Shown here one piece after another: positions 40,893 through 50,293 of a DNA stretch of 64,000 bases. The translations under genes were made by a program, and so were the position numbers. The notes under the pieces are model-generated. The model was not told where the DNA came from and did not search any database. It saw only the letters and a list, made by a program, of their open reading frames with translations. The stretch is taken from contig JAWZSN010000025.1 in NCBI GenBank assembly GCA_033875255.1, forward strand, positions 14,671 through 78,670. Direction: 5' to 3'. This DNA is from Marinimicrococcus sp033875255 (GTDB lineage: Bacteria; Pseudomonadota; Alphaproteobacteria; Geminicoccales; Geminicoccaceae). Positions within the stretch are counted from its first letter, which is position 1; every line of letters begins with the position of its first letter.

Positions 40893-41846
40893 ATGAAGCG
40901 CATCGCCGTGTTTCCGGGGCAGGGCTCCCAGCAGGTCGGCATGGGGCGGGCGCTCCACGACGCGATCCCCGCCGCCCGGGAGGTCTTCGCCGAGGTGGAC
41001 GAGGCGCTCGGCGAGAAGCTCTCGCTCCTGATCTTCGAGGGACCGGCCGAGGAGCTGACCCTGACGCGCAACGCCCAGCCCGCCCTCATGGCGACCTCGC
41101 TCGCCGCGGTGCGCGCGCTCGAGGCGGCGCTCGGCGGCAGGCTCGGGCAGGCGGTCCACTATGTGGCTGGCCATTCCCTGGGCGAGTACAGCGCGCTGGC
41201 CGCGACCGGGGCGATCAGTGTCGGCGAGGCGGCTCGGCTGCTGCGCCTGCGCGGCGAGGCGATGCAGCGCGCGGTGCCGGCCGGCGAGGGCGCCATGGCG
41301 GCGATCCTCGGGCTCGGCCACGACCAGGTCGAGGCGGTGGCGGCGGATGCGGCCCACGGCGAGGTGTGCGAGCTGGCCAACGACAACAGCGAGGGCCAGG
41401 CGGTGGTGAGTGGCCACCGCACCGCTGTCGAGCGGGCGGTGCAGATCGCCAAGGAGAAGGGAGCGCGGCGCAGCATGCTGCTGCAGGTGAGCGCGCCCTT
41501 CCACTGCGCCCTGATGGCGCCGGCCGCCGACGAGCTCGCCCCGGCCCTGGCCGCGGCCGGCTTCGTGGCGCCCCAGGTGCCGCTGATCGCCAACGTCACC
41601 GCCACGCCCGTGAGCGATCCGGCGCAGATCGCCGATCTGCTGCGGCGCCAGGTCACGGCGCGGGTGCGCTGGCGGGAGACCATGGCCCGCATGCACGAGC
41701 TCGGGGCCGGTGCCGTGATCGAGCTCGGCGCCGGCAAGGTCCTCACCGGTCTGGCCAAACGCGGCGTGGCCGGTGCCAATCTCTTCAATGTCCAGGAACC
41801 GGACGACGTGGCAGCACTGGCCGCGGCGCTCGGAGCAGGGAGCTGA
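40893..41846 (+). CDS. fabD: Malonyl-CoA:ACP transacylase
   Basis: 317 residues opening MKRIAVFPGQGSQQVGMG. The active-site Ser is in VAGHSLGEYSALAATGAI (about residue 93) and the catalytic His in QVSAPFHCALMAPA. The ANDNSEGQAVVSG segment and the end LFNVQEPDDVAAL are also typical. It loads malonyl groups onto ACP for fatty-acid elongation. It is the first gene of fabD-fabG-acpP-fabF-mltG-gmk. Confidence 0.97.
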   Translation: MKRIAVFPGQGSQQVGMGRALHDAIPAAREVFAEVDEALGEKLSLLIFEGPAEELTLTRNAQPALMATSLAAVRALEAALGGRLGQAVHYVAGHSLGEYSALAATGAISVGEAARLLRLRGEAMQRAVPAGEGAMAAILGLGHDQVEAVAADAAHGEVCELANDNSEGQAVVSGHRTAVERAVQIAKEKGARRSMLLQVSAPFHCALMAPAADELAPALAAAGFVAPQVPLIANVTATPVSDPAQIADLLRRQVTARVRWRETMARMHELGAGAVIELGAGKVLTGLAKRGVAGANLFNVQEPDDVAALAAALGAGS

Positions 41847-41847
41847 C

Positions 41848-42591
41848 ATGGCGGGAGCCTTCGATCTCGACGGCCAGGTAGCGGTCGTCACCGGCGCTTC
41901 GGGCGGCATCGGCGGCGCCATCGCGCGCAGCCTGCATGCCCAGGGTGCCACCGTGGTGCTCACCGGCCGCCGCCGCGAGGCGCTGGACGCCCTGGCGGGC
42001 GAGCTGGGCGAGCGGGCCCATGTGGTGGTGGCCGACACCACCGAGGAGGGTGCCGCCGAGAGGATCGTCGCCGAGGCCGAGAAGCTGGGCTCGCTCGACA
42101 TCCTCGTGAACAATGCCGGCATCACCCGCGACACGCTGGCCATGCGCATGAAGGACGCCGACTGGGCGGGGGTCATCGACACCAACCTCACTGCCTGCTT
42201 CCGCCTCGCCCGGGCCTCGCTCAAGGGGATGATGAAGCGGCGCCACGGCCGCATCATCAACATCACCTCCATCGTCGGCGTCACGGGCAATGCAGGCCAG
42301 ACCAACTATGCCGCCGCCAAGGCCGGCCTGATCGGCATGAGCAAGGCGCTGGCGGCCGAGATCGCGGCGCGCGGCATCACCGTGAACTGCGTGGCGCCGG
42401 GCTTCGTCGCCACCGCCATGACCGACGCGCTCGACGAGAAGCAGCGCGACGCCCTGACACAGCGGATTCCCGCCGGCAGGCTCGGAAAGCCGGAAGACGT
42501 GGCGGCCGCCTGCCTCTATCTTGCGAGCCGCGAGGCGGGCTGGGTCACGGGCCAGACGCTGCACGTCAACGGCGGCATGGCAATGATCTGA
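41848..42591 (+). CDS. fabG: 3-oxoacyl-ACP reductase
   Basis: 247 residues from ATG 41848, one base after the fabD stop. The NADPH motif is VVTGASGGIGGAIARSL, the structural NNAG is in ILVNNAGITRDTLAMRM, and the catalytic Ser-Tyr-Lys lies in NITSIVGVTGNAG followed by QTNYAAAKAGLIGMSKALA. The RDTLAMRM sequence is specific for FabG. It reduces 3-oxoacyl-ACP in fatty-acid elongation. A strong hairpin follows before acpP. Confidence 0.96.
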   Translation: MAGAFDLDGQVAVVTGASGGIGGAIARSLHAQGATVVLTGRRREALDALAGELGERAHVVVADTTEEGAAERIVAEAEKLGSLDILVNNAGITRDTLAMRMKDADWAGVIDTNLTACFRLARASLKGMMKRRHGRIINITSIVGVTGNAGQTNYAAAKAGLIGMSKALAAEIAARGITVNCVAPGFVATAMTDALDEKQRDALTQRIPAGRLGKPEDVAAACLYLASREAGWVTGQTLHVNGGMAMI

Positions 42592-42599
42592 ATCCGCGG

Positions 42600-42623
42600 C
42601 CAGCGCGGGGGCTCCCGCGCTGG
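42600..42623 (+). terminator. Hairpin between fabG and acpP
   Basis: CCAGCGCGGG (42600-42609) pairs perfectly over 10 bp with CCCGCGCTGG (42614-42623), loop GGCT, starting 8 bp after the fabG stop. No T tract; it may attenuate or protect mRNA so that acpP is expressed at a different level. Confidence 0.6.
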
Positions 42624-42712
42624 TCAAGTTCCACACCTTCGTGTAAAAACCGCACGTCGTTTGCGCCCGGGATAGCGATGCCCGTGCGTCGGCCAATGGA
42701 GACTTCCGAGCA

Positions 42713-42946
42713 ATGAGCGATATCGCCGAGCGCGTTAAGAAGATCGTCGTCGAGCACCTGGGCGTCGATGAGGCCAAGGTCACCGAGAACGCCAGCTTCG
42801 TCGACGATCTGGGCGCCGACAGCCTCGACACCGTCGAGCTCGTGATGGCGTTCGAGGAGGAGTTCGGCTGCGAGATCCCCGATGACGCCGCCGAGAAGAT
42901 CCTGACCGTGAAGGATGCCATCAACTACATTCAAGAGCACGGCTGA
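42713..42946 (+). CDS. acpP: Acyl carrier protein
   Basis: 77 residues, acidic throughout: MSDIAERVKKIVVEHLGVDE, then the phosphopantetheine site DLGADSLDTVELVMAFEEEF with the modified Ser in DSLD, and the end AINYIQEHG. It carries the growing chain for FabD, FabG and FabF encoded on either side. The 121-bp gap from fabG, containing a hairpin and room for a separate promoter, allows independent high expression. Confidence 0.98.
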   Translation: MSDIAERVKKIVVEHLGVDEAKVTENASFVDDLGADSLDTVELVMAFEEEFGCEIPDDAAEKILTVKDAINYIQEHG

Positions 42947-42995
42947 GCATCGCCGCCGGCCCTTGCCTCTGTCTACTGAGCGGGATGGGAACGTA

Positions 42996-44264
42996 GTGCG
43001 ACGCGTCGTTGTCACAGGTCTCGGCATGGTCACCCCGCTCGGCAGCGGGGTCGACGTCAGCTGGCGGAGGCTGCTCGACGGCCAGTCGGGGCTGCGTCGG
43101 ATCACCGAGTTCGACGTCTCCGACCTGCCGGCGCAGATCGCCGGCATGGTGCCACAGGGCGAGGAGGAGGGGGCGTTCCGCGCCGCCGACTTCGTGCCCG
43201 CGAAGGACGTTCGCAAGAACGACGCCTTCATCATCTACGGGATTGCCGCGGCAACCGAAGCCTTCCGCGACTCCGGCATCGAGCTCAAGACCGAGGAAGA
43301 GCGGGAGCGCGCGGGCGTCCTCATCGGCTCGGGCATTGGCGGTCTGGCGACCATCGCCGAGACCGCGGTGACGCTCGAGAAGCAGGGCCCGCGACGGGTC
43401 AGCCCGTTCTTCATCCCGGCCTCGCTCATCAATCTGGTGAGCGGCCAGGTGTCGATCCGCTTCGGCCTCAAGGGGCCGAACCACGCGGTCGTCACCGCTT
43501 GCTCGACCGGCGCGCACGCCATCGGCGACGCGTCCCGGCTGATCTCGCTGGGCGATGCCGACGTGATGGTGGCGGGCGGCGCCGAGGCGGCGGTCTGCCG
43601 CCTGGGCCTGGCAGGCTTCGCGGCTGCCAGGGCGCTCTCGACCGGCTACAATGACACGCCCGAGAAGGCTTCGCGTCCCTGGGACAAGGGCCGTGACGGC
43701 TTCGTCATGGGCGAGGGTGCCGGTGTGGTGGTGCTCGAGGAGTACGAGCACGCCAGGGCGCGCGGTGCCAAGATCTACGCCGAGGTCAAGGGCTACGGCC
43801 TGTCCGGCGACGCCTATCACATCACGGCGCCGGCACCCGACGGCGATGGCGGCTTCCGCTCGATGCGCGCCGCTCTCAAGAACGCCGGCATGACGCCCGA
43901 CGATATCGACTACATCAACGCGCACGGCACCTCGACGCCGCTGGGCGACGAGATCGAGCTCGGGGCGGCGAGGCGGCTGTTCGGCGAGGCCGCGAGGTCG
44001 CTCTCGATGTCCTCGACCAAATCGTCGATCGGCCACCTCCTGGGCGCCGCCGGCGCGGTCGAGGCGATCTTCAGCATTCTCGCGATCCGCGACCAGATCG
44101 TGCCGCCGACTCTCAACCTCGACGACCCGTCCGAGGGAATCGAGGGCGTCGACCTGGTGCCTCACAAGGCGCGCGAGCGCGAGGTGCGGGCGGCCCTGTC
44201 GAACTCCTTCGGCTTTGGCGGCACCAACGCCTCGGTGATCTTCGCCAGGCCCGGTAGCGCCTGA
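42996..44264 (+). CDS. fabF: 3-oxoacyl-ACP synthase II
   Basis: 422 residues from GTG 42996 with a GGGA site upstream. It opens RRVVVTGLGMVTPLGSGVD. The Cys-His-His triad is visible in VVTACSTGAHAIGDASRLIS, INAHGTSTPLGDEIELGA and KSSIGHLLGAAGAVEAIFSI. The FGFGGTNASVIF end is standard. It condenses malonyl-ACP with acyl-ACP and is involved in temperature control of unsaturated chains. It follows acpP by 49 bp. Confidence 0.97.
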   Translation: MRRVVVTGLGMVTPLGSGVDVSWRRLLDGQSGLRRITEFDVSDLPAQIAGMVPQGEEEGAFRAADFVPAKDVRKNDAFIIYGIAAATEAFRDSGIELKTEEERERAGVLIGSGIGGLATIAETAVTLEKQGPRRVSPFFIPASLINLVSGQVSIRFGLKGPNHAVVTACSTGAHAIGDASRLISLGDADVMVAGGAEAAVCRLGLAGFAAARALSTGYNDTPEKASRPWDKGRDGFVMGEGAGVVVLEEYEHARARGAKIYAEVKGYGLSGDAYHITAPAPDGDGGFRSMRAALKNAGMTPDDIDYINAHGTSTPLGDEIELGAARRLFGEAARSLSMSSTKSSIGHLLGAAGAVEAIFSILAIRDQIVPPTLNLDDPSEGIEGVDLVPHKAREREVRAALSNSFGFGGTNASVIFARPGSA

Positions 44265-44283
44265 GGCGGCGCGGTCCGTCCTC

Positions 44284-45264
44284 GTGCGCAAGCTCGTCAA
44301 GCTGGCTTTGGCGCTGGTGGTGGTTTCGGCCGCCGCCGGCGCTGCGGGCTGGCTGGCCCTCTTTTACTATCTGCAGGAACCCGGGCCGCTCCGCGAGGAG
44401 CTGGTGCTCGAGCTGCCACGCGGCTCGGGTGTCATGGGCATCGCCCGGCAGCTGGCCGAGGCCGACGTGATCCGCTGGCCGCTCGCCTTTGCCGGGGCAG
44501 CACGGCTGGAAGGCCGCGACCGATCGCTGCGCGCCGGCGAGTTCCGCTTCACCCCCGGCATGAGCCCGGCCGAGGTGCTGGCGCTGCTGGAGAGCGGCAA
44601 GATCGTTCTCCACCGGATCACCGTGCCCGAGGGGCTGACGGTGGCCGAGACCTATGCGCTGCTCGAGGCGAGCGAGGTCCTCTCAGGGGAGCTGCCGGCC
44701 CTGCCGCCGGAAGGCAGCCTGCTGCCCGAGACCTACATGGTGCCGCGTGGCGAGCCGCGCGCCGCCATTGTCGAGCGGATGCGGGCGGGCATGAAGGCTG
44801 CGCTCGAGGAGGCCTGGGCAGGCCGCCAGGAAGACCTGCCGCTGGAGGGGCCGCAGCAGGCGCTGATCCTGGCCTCGGTCATCGAGAAGGAGACGGCGGT
44901 GGCCGCCGAGTACCCGCTGGTGGCGGCCGTCTTCGTCAACCGGCTGCGACGCGGGATGCGGCTGCAGACCGACCCCACGGTGATCTATGCGCTCACCGAG
45001 GGGGAGGGGCCGCTGGGCCGGCCGCTGACGCGCGCCGACCTCGAGACCGACCATCCCTACAATACCTACAAGAACGGCGGCCTTCCGCCGGGGCCTATCG
45101 CCAGCCCGGGGCGCGGCGCACTCGCCGCCGCCGTCGATCCGGCCGATGTGGACTTTCTCTATTTCGTCGCCGACGGTAGCGGTGGCCATGCCTTCGCGCG
45201 CACCCTGCGCGAGCACAACCGCAATGTCGCCCGCTGGCGCCGGGTACGCGACGTAGCACAATGA
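44284..45264 (+). CDS. mltG: Endolytic murein transglycosylase MltG
   Basis: 326 residues from GTG 44284. A single N-terminal membrane helix (LALALVVVSAAAGAAGWLAL) anchors it to the inner membrane with the rest periplasmic. A LysM-like segment (GMSPAEVLALLESG, then VPEGLTVAETYALLEAS) precedes the YceG catalytic domain: LILASVIEKETAVAAEYPLV with the catalytic Glu, LQTDPTVIYAL, and YNTYKNGGLPPGPIASPG. It cuts nascent glycan strands, limiting their length. It sits 19 bp after fabF, as in many Proteobacteria. Confidence 0.95.
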   Translation: MRKLVKLALALVVVSAAAGAAGWLALFYYLQEPGPLREELVLELPRGSGVMGIARQLAEADVIRWPLAFAGAARLEGRDRSLRAGEFRFTPGMSPAEVLALLESGKIVLHRITVPEGLTVAETYALLEASEVLSGELPALPPEGSLLPETYMVPRGEPRAAIVERMRAGMKAALEEAWAGRQEDLPLEGPQQALILASVIEKETAVAAEYPLVAAVFVNRLRRGMRLQTDPTVIYALTEGEGPLGRPLTRADLETDHPYNTYKNGGLPPGPIASPGRGALAAAVDPADVDFLYFVADGSGGHAFARTLREHNRNVARWRRVRDVAQ

Positions 45265-45342
45265 GCCGGCGCGGTGGCCCCGCCGGCGGGGCCGCCATTG
45301 TTCAGCCGGAGACCTTGCCGGAGACCCCTGGATGACCTCTTC

Positions 45343-46002
45343 ATGACCGACAGCCACGGCACCCTGGTTCGCCGCCGCGGACTCATGCTGGTGATGTCTT
45401 CGCCGTCGGGCGCAGGCAAGACCTCCATCTCGCGCCGCGTCCTCGAGCTCGAGCCCGAGCTCAGCCTGTCGGTCTCGGTGACCACGAGGCCGCGCCGCCC
45501 CGGCGAGGAGGACGGCGTGCACTACCATTTCATCGACCGGGAGAGCTTCGACCGCATGATCGCGGGCGAGGAGCTGCTGGAGCACGCCGAGGTCTACGGC
45601 AACTGCTACGGCACGCCGCGCGGCGCCGTCGAGGCAGCGCTGGCGGCCGGCCGCGACGTCATGTTCGACATCGACTGGCAGGGAGCCCAGCAACTCCGTG
45701 CCACCGCGAGCCGCGACGTGGCGAGCCTGTTCATCCTGCCGCCGTCGGTGCCGGAGCTGGCCCGCCGCCTGCGCACCCGTGCGCAGGATGCGGAGGACAC
45801 GGTGCGCTTCCGGCTGGGCCAGGTGGCCTCCGACGTCACCCACTGGGCCGAGTACGACTATGTTCTGGTGAATGCCTGCTTCGACGAGAGCGTCGAGCGG
45901 GTCCGGGCGATCCTCGCCGCCGAGCGGCTGAAGCGGGAGCGCCAGCCGGGCCTCAACGAGTTCGTTGCCGGCTTTCGCAACGCGGGTTCCTACGAGCCCT
46001 GA
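45343..46002 (+). CDS. gmk: Guanylate kinase
   Basis: 219 residues from ATG 45343. P-loop LVMSSPSGAGKTSISRRVLE, the GMP-binding TTRPRRPGEEDGVHYHF with FIDRESFDRMI, and the VMFDIDWQGAQQLR strand are all present. It phosphorylates GMP to GDP. The gene is last in the fabD run, 78 bp after mltG, and its 3' end overlaps the opposed rsmA gene by 13 bp. Confidence 0.96.
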   Translation: MTDSHGTLVRRRGLMLVMSSPSGAGKTSISRRVLELEPELSLSVSVTTRPRRPGEEDGVHYHFIDRESFDRMIAGEELLEHAEVYGNCYGTPRGAVEAALAAGRDVMFDIDWQGAQQLRATASRDVASLFILPPSVPELARRLRTRAQDAEDTVRFRLGQVASDVTHWAEYDYVLVNACFDESVERVRAILAAERLKRERQPGLNEFVAGFRNAGSYEP

Positions 46003-46850
46003 GCAGCATACCCGCCCAGGGCCCGGGCCAGTGCCTCGAACTCGTCTAGGGAGAGGGTCTCGGCGCGGCGCTGCGGGTCGATGCCGGCCCGCTCGAGGAG
46101 CGGCTCCGGCGCGACGCCCAGGCTCTTCAGGCTCGATCGCAGCATCTTGCGCCGCTGGCCGAAGGCCGCCTGGGTCACCCGCTCGAGCAGGCGGCGCTCG
46201 GCGGCGGTGGGCAGGTCCGGGCGCGGCACCAGCCGGACGAGGCTGGAATGCACCTTGGGCGGCGGCACGAAGGAGGCGGGCGACAGGTCGAAGACGCGCT
46301 CGGCGCGGCACAGCCGCCGGGTCATGACGGCGAGTCTGCCATAATCGTCCGCGCCCTGCTGCGCCACCAGCCGCAGCACCACCTCCCGCTGGAACATCAA
46401 GGTGAGGGAGTGGAACAGCTCCAGCCGGCGATACCAGCCGAGCAGCAGCTCCGTACCGACATTGTAGGGCAGGTTGGCCACCAGCCGCAGCTGGCCCTCC
46501 GGCGCCAGGCCGGCCGGGTCGAACCGCCGGGCATCGGCCTCGACGATCTCGAGACGGCCTCCGGACCACGAGACCAGCTCCTCGAGTGCCGCGATACAGC
46601 GCGCGTCGCGCTCCACCGCGATCACGCGGGCTGCACCCGCCTCGAGAATCGCCCGGGTGAGGCCGCCAGGGCCGGGACCGACCTCCAGCACCGTGCAGCC
46701 TTCGAGAGGTCCCGCCGCCCGGGCGATGCGCGCCAGGATCGACGGGTCGGTCAGGAAATGCTGGCCCAGCCGCTTGTCCGCCTGCAGGCCGTGCCGGCGG
46801 ATGACCTCGCGCAGCGGCGGCAGCGGGGCAGGCGACGGAATCGCGGTCAA
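45990..46850 (-). CDS. rsmA: 16S rRNA dimethyladenosine transferase (KsgA)
   Basis: 286 residues. It opens with the family sequence ADKRLGQHFLTDPSILARIA. The SAM motif is VLEVGPGPGGLTRAILE, the acidic strand VEADARRFD, and the catalytic NLPY in VANLPYNVGTELLL. The C-terminal part has FVPPPKVHSSLVRL and FGQRRKMLRSSLKS. It dimethylates two adjacent adenosines in helix 45 of 16S rRNA. Its ATG overlaps the surA stop by four bases; the pdxA gene commonly found between surA and rsmA is absent here. Confidence 0.97.
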   Translation of the reverse strand: MTAIPSPAPLPPLREVIRRHGLQADKRLGQHFLTDPSILARIARAAGPLEGCTVLEVGPGPGGLTRAILEAGAARVIAVERDARCIAALEELVSWSGGRLEIVEADARRFDPAGLAPEGQLRLVANLPYNVGTELLLGWYRRLELFHSLTLMFQREVVLRLVAQQGADDYGRLAVMTRRLCRAERVFDLSPASFVPPPKVHSSLVRLVPRPDLPTAAERRLLERVTQAAFGQRRKMLRSSLKSLGVAPEPLLERAGIDPQRRAETLSLDEFEALARALGGYAAQGS

Positions 46851-47836
46851 AGGCGCACGTCGATATAGGCGTCGCGGCGCAGATTGCGGAGATAGCGGCT
46901 GGCCTGGCGCTCCAGCGCCTCGGATTCGAGCCGCTGGCGGGTGGCCTCGCGCGCCTGGGCGTCGGCCTCGCCGCTCCTGGCGGACGAGCGCCGGTCGTCG
47001 ACGCGCAGGATGTGGATGCCCTGCGGGGTACGCAGCGGCTCGGCGATCTGCCCGGCCTCGAGGCCGACCACCGCCGAGCGCAGCTCGGGCGCCAGCGAGC
47101 CCGCCGGGACCCAGCCCACCTGACCGCCGGCCTGGGCGCTGCGCGCTACCGAGATCTGCCGCGCCAGCTCCGCGAACTCGGCGCCGCTGCGCAGGGCCCG
47201 CACCAGATCGGCGGCGTCCTTCATCACCGCCGCTTCCTGCTCGGGCGCATAGACCGGCAGCAGGATCTCGGAAAGCAGCAGCTCGGCGCCGCCGCTCTGC
47301 CCGGCGCGCAGTGCGAGATCGACCTGCTCGCGGGTTACCACGACGCGCGAGCGCAGGTCGCGATTGACCACCTTGATCCAGGCCAGCTGGGCATGGATCT
47401 GCTCGCGCAGCGTGTCAGGCGCCAGCCCCCGTGCGCGCATCACCTCGACCAGCTGCTCCGGGCTCATCTGGTTGCGCTCGGCGATCGAGGCGAAGGCGCG
47501 GTCGATCTCCTCCTCCTCCACCTTGACGTTCTGGCGTTTGGCCTCCTGGAGCTGCAGCTGCTCGTCGATCAGGCCGCGCAGCACCTGCGCTGCCAGACGT
47601 CGTCTGGTCTCGGGGTCCTCGGGCAGGCCGCTGCTGACCGCGGCAAGCCCCACCCGCTCACTGAGATCGCGCGAGGTGATGACGCCGTCGTTGACCACGG
47701 CGACGATCCGCTGCGCCGTCGACTGGCCCGGCTGCTGGGCCGCCGCCGGCTGCACCGGCATGAGGCCGGCCGGGGCGAGGCCGGCAGAGGCGAGGAGGGC
47801 CGCGAGAAGGCGGGAGGGCAGGTTGAGGCGCGGCAC
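46847..47836 (-). CDS. surA: SurA-type periplasmic peptidyl-prolyl isomerase/chaperone
   Basis: 329 residues from GTG 47836 with GGGAG upstream; a TTG at 47857 overlapping the lptD stop is an alternative. A signal peptide ends near QPAAA-QQPG. The SurA N-terminal domain reads QRIVAVVNDGVITSRDLSER, then LRGLIDEQLQLQEAKRQNVK. One parvulin domain follows (LLLSEILLPVYAPEQEA to QGIHILRVDDRR), with VGWVPAGSLAPELRSAV; E. coli SurA has two. SurA escorts outer-membrane proteins, including LptD encoded just upstream. Confidence 0.92.
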   Translation of the reverse strand: MPRLNLPSRLLAALLASAGLAPAGLMPVQPAAAQQPGQSTAQRIVAVVNDGVITSRDLSERVGLAAVSSGLPEDPETRRRLAAQVLRGLIDEQLQLQEAKRQNVKVEEEEIDRAFASIAERNQMSPEQLVEVMRARGLAPDTLREQIHAQLAWIKVVNRDLRSRVVVTREQVDLALRAGQSGGAELLLSEILLPVYAPEQEAAVMKDAADLVRALRSGAEFAELARQISVARSAQAGGQVGWVPAGSLAPELRSAVVGLEAGQIAEPLRTPQGIHILRVDDRRSSARSGEADAQAREATRQRLESEALERQASRYLRNLRRDAYIDVRL

Positions 47837-47853
47837 GCTGGCGATACTCCCGT

Positions 47854-50094
47854 TCAACTGCCGAAAAGACCGGTGCCGAGGCGCTGGGCCCCGAGCGTGG
47901 AGAGGCTGACGCGCACCTTGAAGGTGGTCGTGTCCTCGAGCTCGCCGGTGGTGGTTTTGCTCTGCTCGAGTCCGGCGGTGAGCGTCAGGCACGGATGGGT
48001 ATAGACGAGGCCGACCATGTTGGACACGGTGGCCCCACGGTTCAGGTCGCGGCGGGTCTGGGCGCCGACGGCGAGCTCGTCGAGAAGCTGGACCCGCACG
48101 CCGGCCCGAAGCTCCTCGCGCGAGCGTGGGGCGAGCCCGGTCGGCTCGTCGGAGAGGCGCAGATAGCCCACGTCGAGGCGCAGCGCCGCCGGCCCGGCCG
48201 AGACGTTGACGTCGTTGCGGCGGAACTCGAGGTCGTTTTTGTCCGCGCGGAAGCGGTAGGAGAGATCGAGCCAGTCGCTCGGGCGGAAGTCGAGCCGGCC
48301 GACATAGTCCGAGAAGCTCCGGCCGATGCCGCTGTCCTCGGGCACCGTGTCGTCCTTCACGAACTGGTAGCTCTGGCCGAATACCCCGCCCACGCTCAGG
48401 CCGTTGGGGGCTATCGAGCTGAAGCGCAGGCCGTAGGCCACCCTGGTGCCCTCGTCGACCCGGTCGAGGCCCGGAAAGCGGCTGGGCTCGAAGAGGTTGG
48501 TCTCGTCGAACTCGAAGACCTGGCTGTCCTCGTTGGGGATCTTCTCCTCGCGGCCGCCTGTCGGGGTGGCGGTAAATGCCACGGCCGGCTCCAGCACATG
48601 CTGCCAGCTGCCGGTGTCGCCGATGAGCGGCCAGCTCCAGTCGAGGCTGGCGCGCGGCACGAAGCGCCCCTGGCTGTCCTTGCCGCCTTCATTGCTGAAG
48701 CTCTGCGGATCGCCGTCGATATTGTAGATGTCGCCGCGGCTGCTGAGCCGCAGCCGCCAAAGGTCGCCGATCGGCCCGACCCAGGGCAGCTCCCAGCCGA
48801 GCTCGGCCGAGAAGCGCCGCGTGTCGAGCCCCTCGGTGCGGGTCAGCGCGACGAAGCTGGTGTCGAAGGTGAGCTGCGAGCCCCACCTGAGCGGCGAGCT
48901 CTCGAGGGAGGCCTCGGCCAGCGGCAGCACTACCGGGATGCGGCCCTGGCTGTCTTCCGGGCGCAGGCCCTGAAAGGCGTAGCTGTGCAGCGCAAGATAG
49001 TCGCGCCCCACTACCTGCTGCAGGTAGGCGTGGTTCTGGAGCACGTTCTGGCTCGAGATGTCGTAGCGCTTGAGGTAGCTGTCGTCGGAGGTCCAGGCGA
49101 GGTCGAAGCCGGCGTCCCACAGCCGGCCCGGCCGGTAACGCCCATCGGCCTCGACATGGCCGCGCACCTCCTTGCCGCCGTCGCTGCCGGGCTCCCGCTC
49201 ATAGGGGTCGGTGCGGGTGATGCTGCCGCCCACCCGCGTCTCGCCGATCTCCCGCAGCTCGCGATACTCGCCGCCCAGCACGACGCCGGCCTGCGTCGTG
49301 AAGAGGGGGGTGAAGGTGAAGTCGCGGTTGGGGGCGAAGGTATAGTAGTAGGGCGTCTCGAGGGTGAGGCCGAGCTCGGAGTTGGAGCCGCCCGTCGGCA
49401 CGAGGAAGCCCGAGCGTCGTCTTACCGTGGGATCCGGGTGGCTGAACCAGGGCGTGTAGGCCAGCGGCACGCCGAGAAGCTCGAAGGTGGCGTGACGATA
49501 GGTGATCGTGCCCGCCTCCTGGTCGTGCTCCACCTCCTTGGCCCTGATCTGCCACAAGGGCTGCCGGTCGCCCTCCTTGCACAAGGGGCAGGGCGAGTAG
49601 ACCGCCTGCTCGAGGACCGTGAAATTGCCCTCGCGGCGCGTGCCGCGGATGGCCGCGAGGCGCGTCTCCTCGGCCAGCAGGGCGCCCAGCCGCTCGACCA
49701 CGCCCTCGCGCAGATCGCCGGTGACCTCGGCACTGTCGCCGAAGAAGGTCTCGCCGCCCTCCTCGACCAGCACCACATGGCCCTCCGCCACGACCCGGTC
49801 GTTGGGCTCGTCGTAGCTCACCCGGTCGGCGAGCAGCCGGCGGCCGTCCTGGCTGAGCTCCACCCCGCCGGCCGCCGTGATGACGTTCTTCTCGGTGTCG
49901 AAGGTCACCTCGTCGGCGGTCAGCACCACCGGCGCGCGGCGCGCCTCCTCGGCCGCCGTCGGGGCCGCGCCGGGCGACAGGAAAAGCGGCAGGGCACTTG
50001 CCAGCAGCAGCGCGGTCAGGCGACGGATACGGGGCGATGCGTTGCGCCGCCGGCGGCTGGTGCGGGTCGCGTGGTGCATATCTTCTGGGCGCAT
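47854..50094 (-). CDS. lptD: LPS-assembly protein LptD
   Basis: 746 residues with a basic N-terminus and signal peptide (LTALLLASALPLFLSPGAAP); ATG 50079 is an alternative start. Residues ~55-175 form the OstA/LptA-like periplasmic domain (VLTADEVTFDTEKNVITAAG, VSYDEPNDRVVAEGHVVLVE). A long beta-barrel with PWFSHPDPTVRRRSGFLVPT follows and ends in strands to LFGS. Cysteines occur as CPLC near residue 170 and near the C-terminus (THPCLTL), consistent with the disulfide pairing LptD needs. LptD with LptE inserts lipopolysaccharide into the outer leaflet. Confidence 0.95.
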   Translation of the reverse strand: MRPEDMHHATRTSRRRRNASPRIRRLTALLLASALPLFLSPGAAPTAAEEARRAPVVLTADEVTFDTEKNVITAAGGVELSQDGRRLLADRVSYDEPNDRVVAEGHVVLVEEGGETFFGDSAEVTGDLREGVVERLGALLAEETRLAAIRGTRREGNFTVLEQAVYSPCPLCKEGDRQPLWQIRAKEVEHDQEAGTITYRHATFELLGVPLAYTPWFSHPDPTVRRRSGFLVPTGGSNSELGLTLETPYYYTFAPNRDFTFTPLFTTQAGVVLGGEYRELREIGETRVGGSITRTDPYEREPGSDGGKEVRGHVEADGRYRPGRLWDAGFDLAWTSDDSYLKRYDISSQNVLQNHAYLQQVVGRDYLALHSYAFQGLRPEDSQGRIPVVLPLAEASLESSPLRWGSQLTFDTSFVALTRTEGLDTRRFSAELGWELPWVGPIGDLWRLRLSSRGDIYNIDGDPQSFSNEGGKDSQGRFVPRASLDWSWPLIGDTGSWQHVLEPAVAFTATPTGGREEKIPNEDSQVFEFDETNLFEPSRFPGLDRVDEGTRVAYGLRFSSIAPNGLSVGGVFGQSYQFVKDDTVPEDSGIGRSFSDYVGRLDFRPSDWLDLSYRFRADKNDLEFRRNDVNVSAGPAALRLDVGYLRLSDEPTGLAPRSREELRAGVRVQLLDELAVGAQTRRDLNRGATVSNMVGLVYTHPCLTLTAGLEQSKTTTGELEDTTTFKVRVSLSTLGAQRLGTGLFGS

Positions 50095-50293
50095 CCGGAG
50101 CGGCGTTCAAATCTGTCGGGTGGCGTTCGTGTCGCTCTTTCGCCCCTGGGGCAATCAGGGTGCGGCCAATCTTTAACCACCGGCGTTCCGGGCGTCCACC
50201 GCGAGCCGCCGGGCGGGCGACGTTGACAGGCAGGCGCGGGCGGCGCAGGGAATGCCGGGCAGCTCAGTATGGTTCGCTAGCAGGGGTCAGGCC

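Noticed and set aside
47995..50226. Long plus-strand frame across lptD
   Set aside because: Antisense to a full-length LptD with recognisable domains; no family features of its own.
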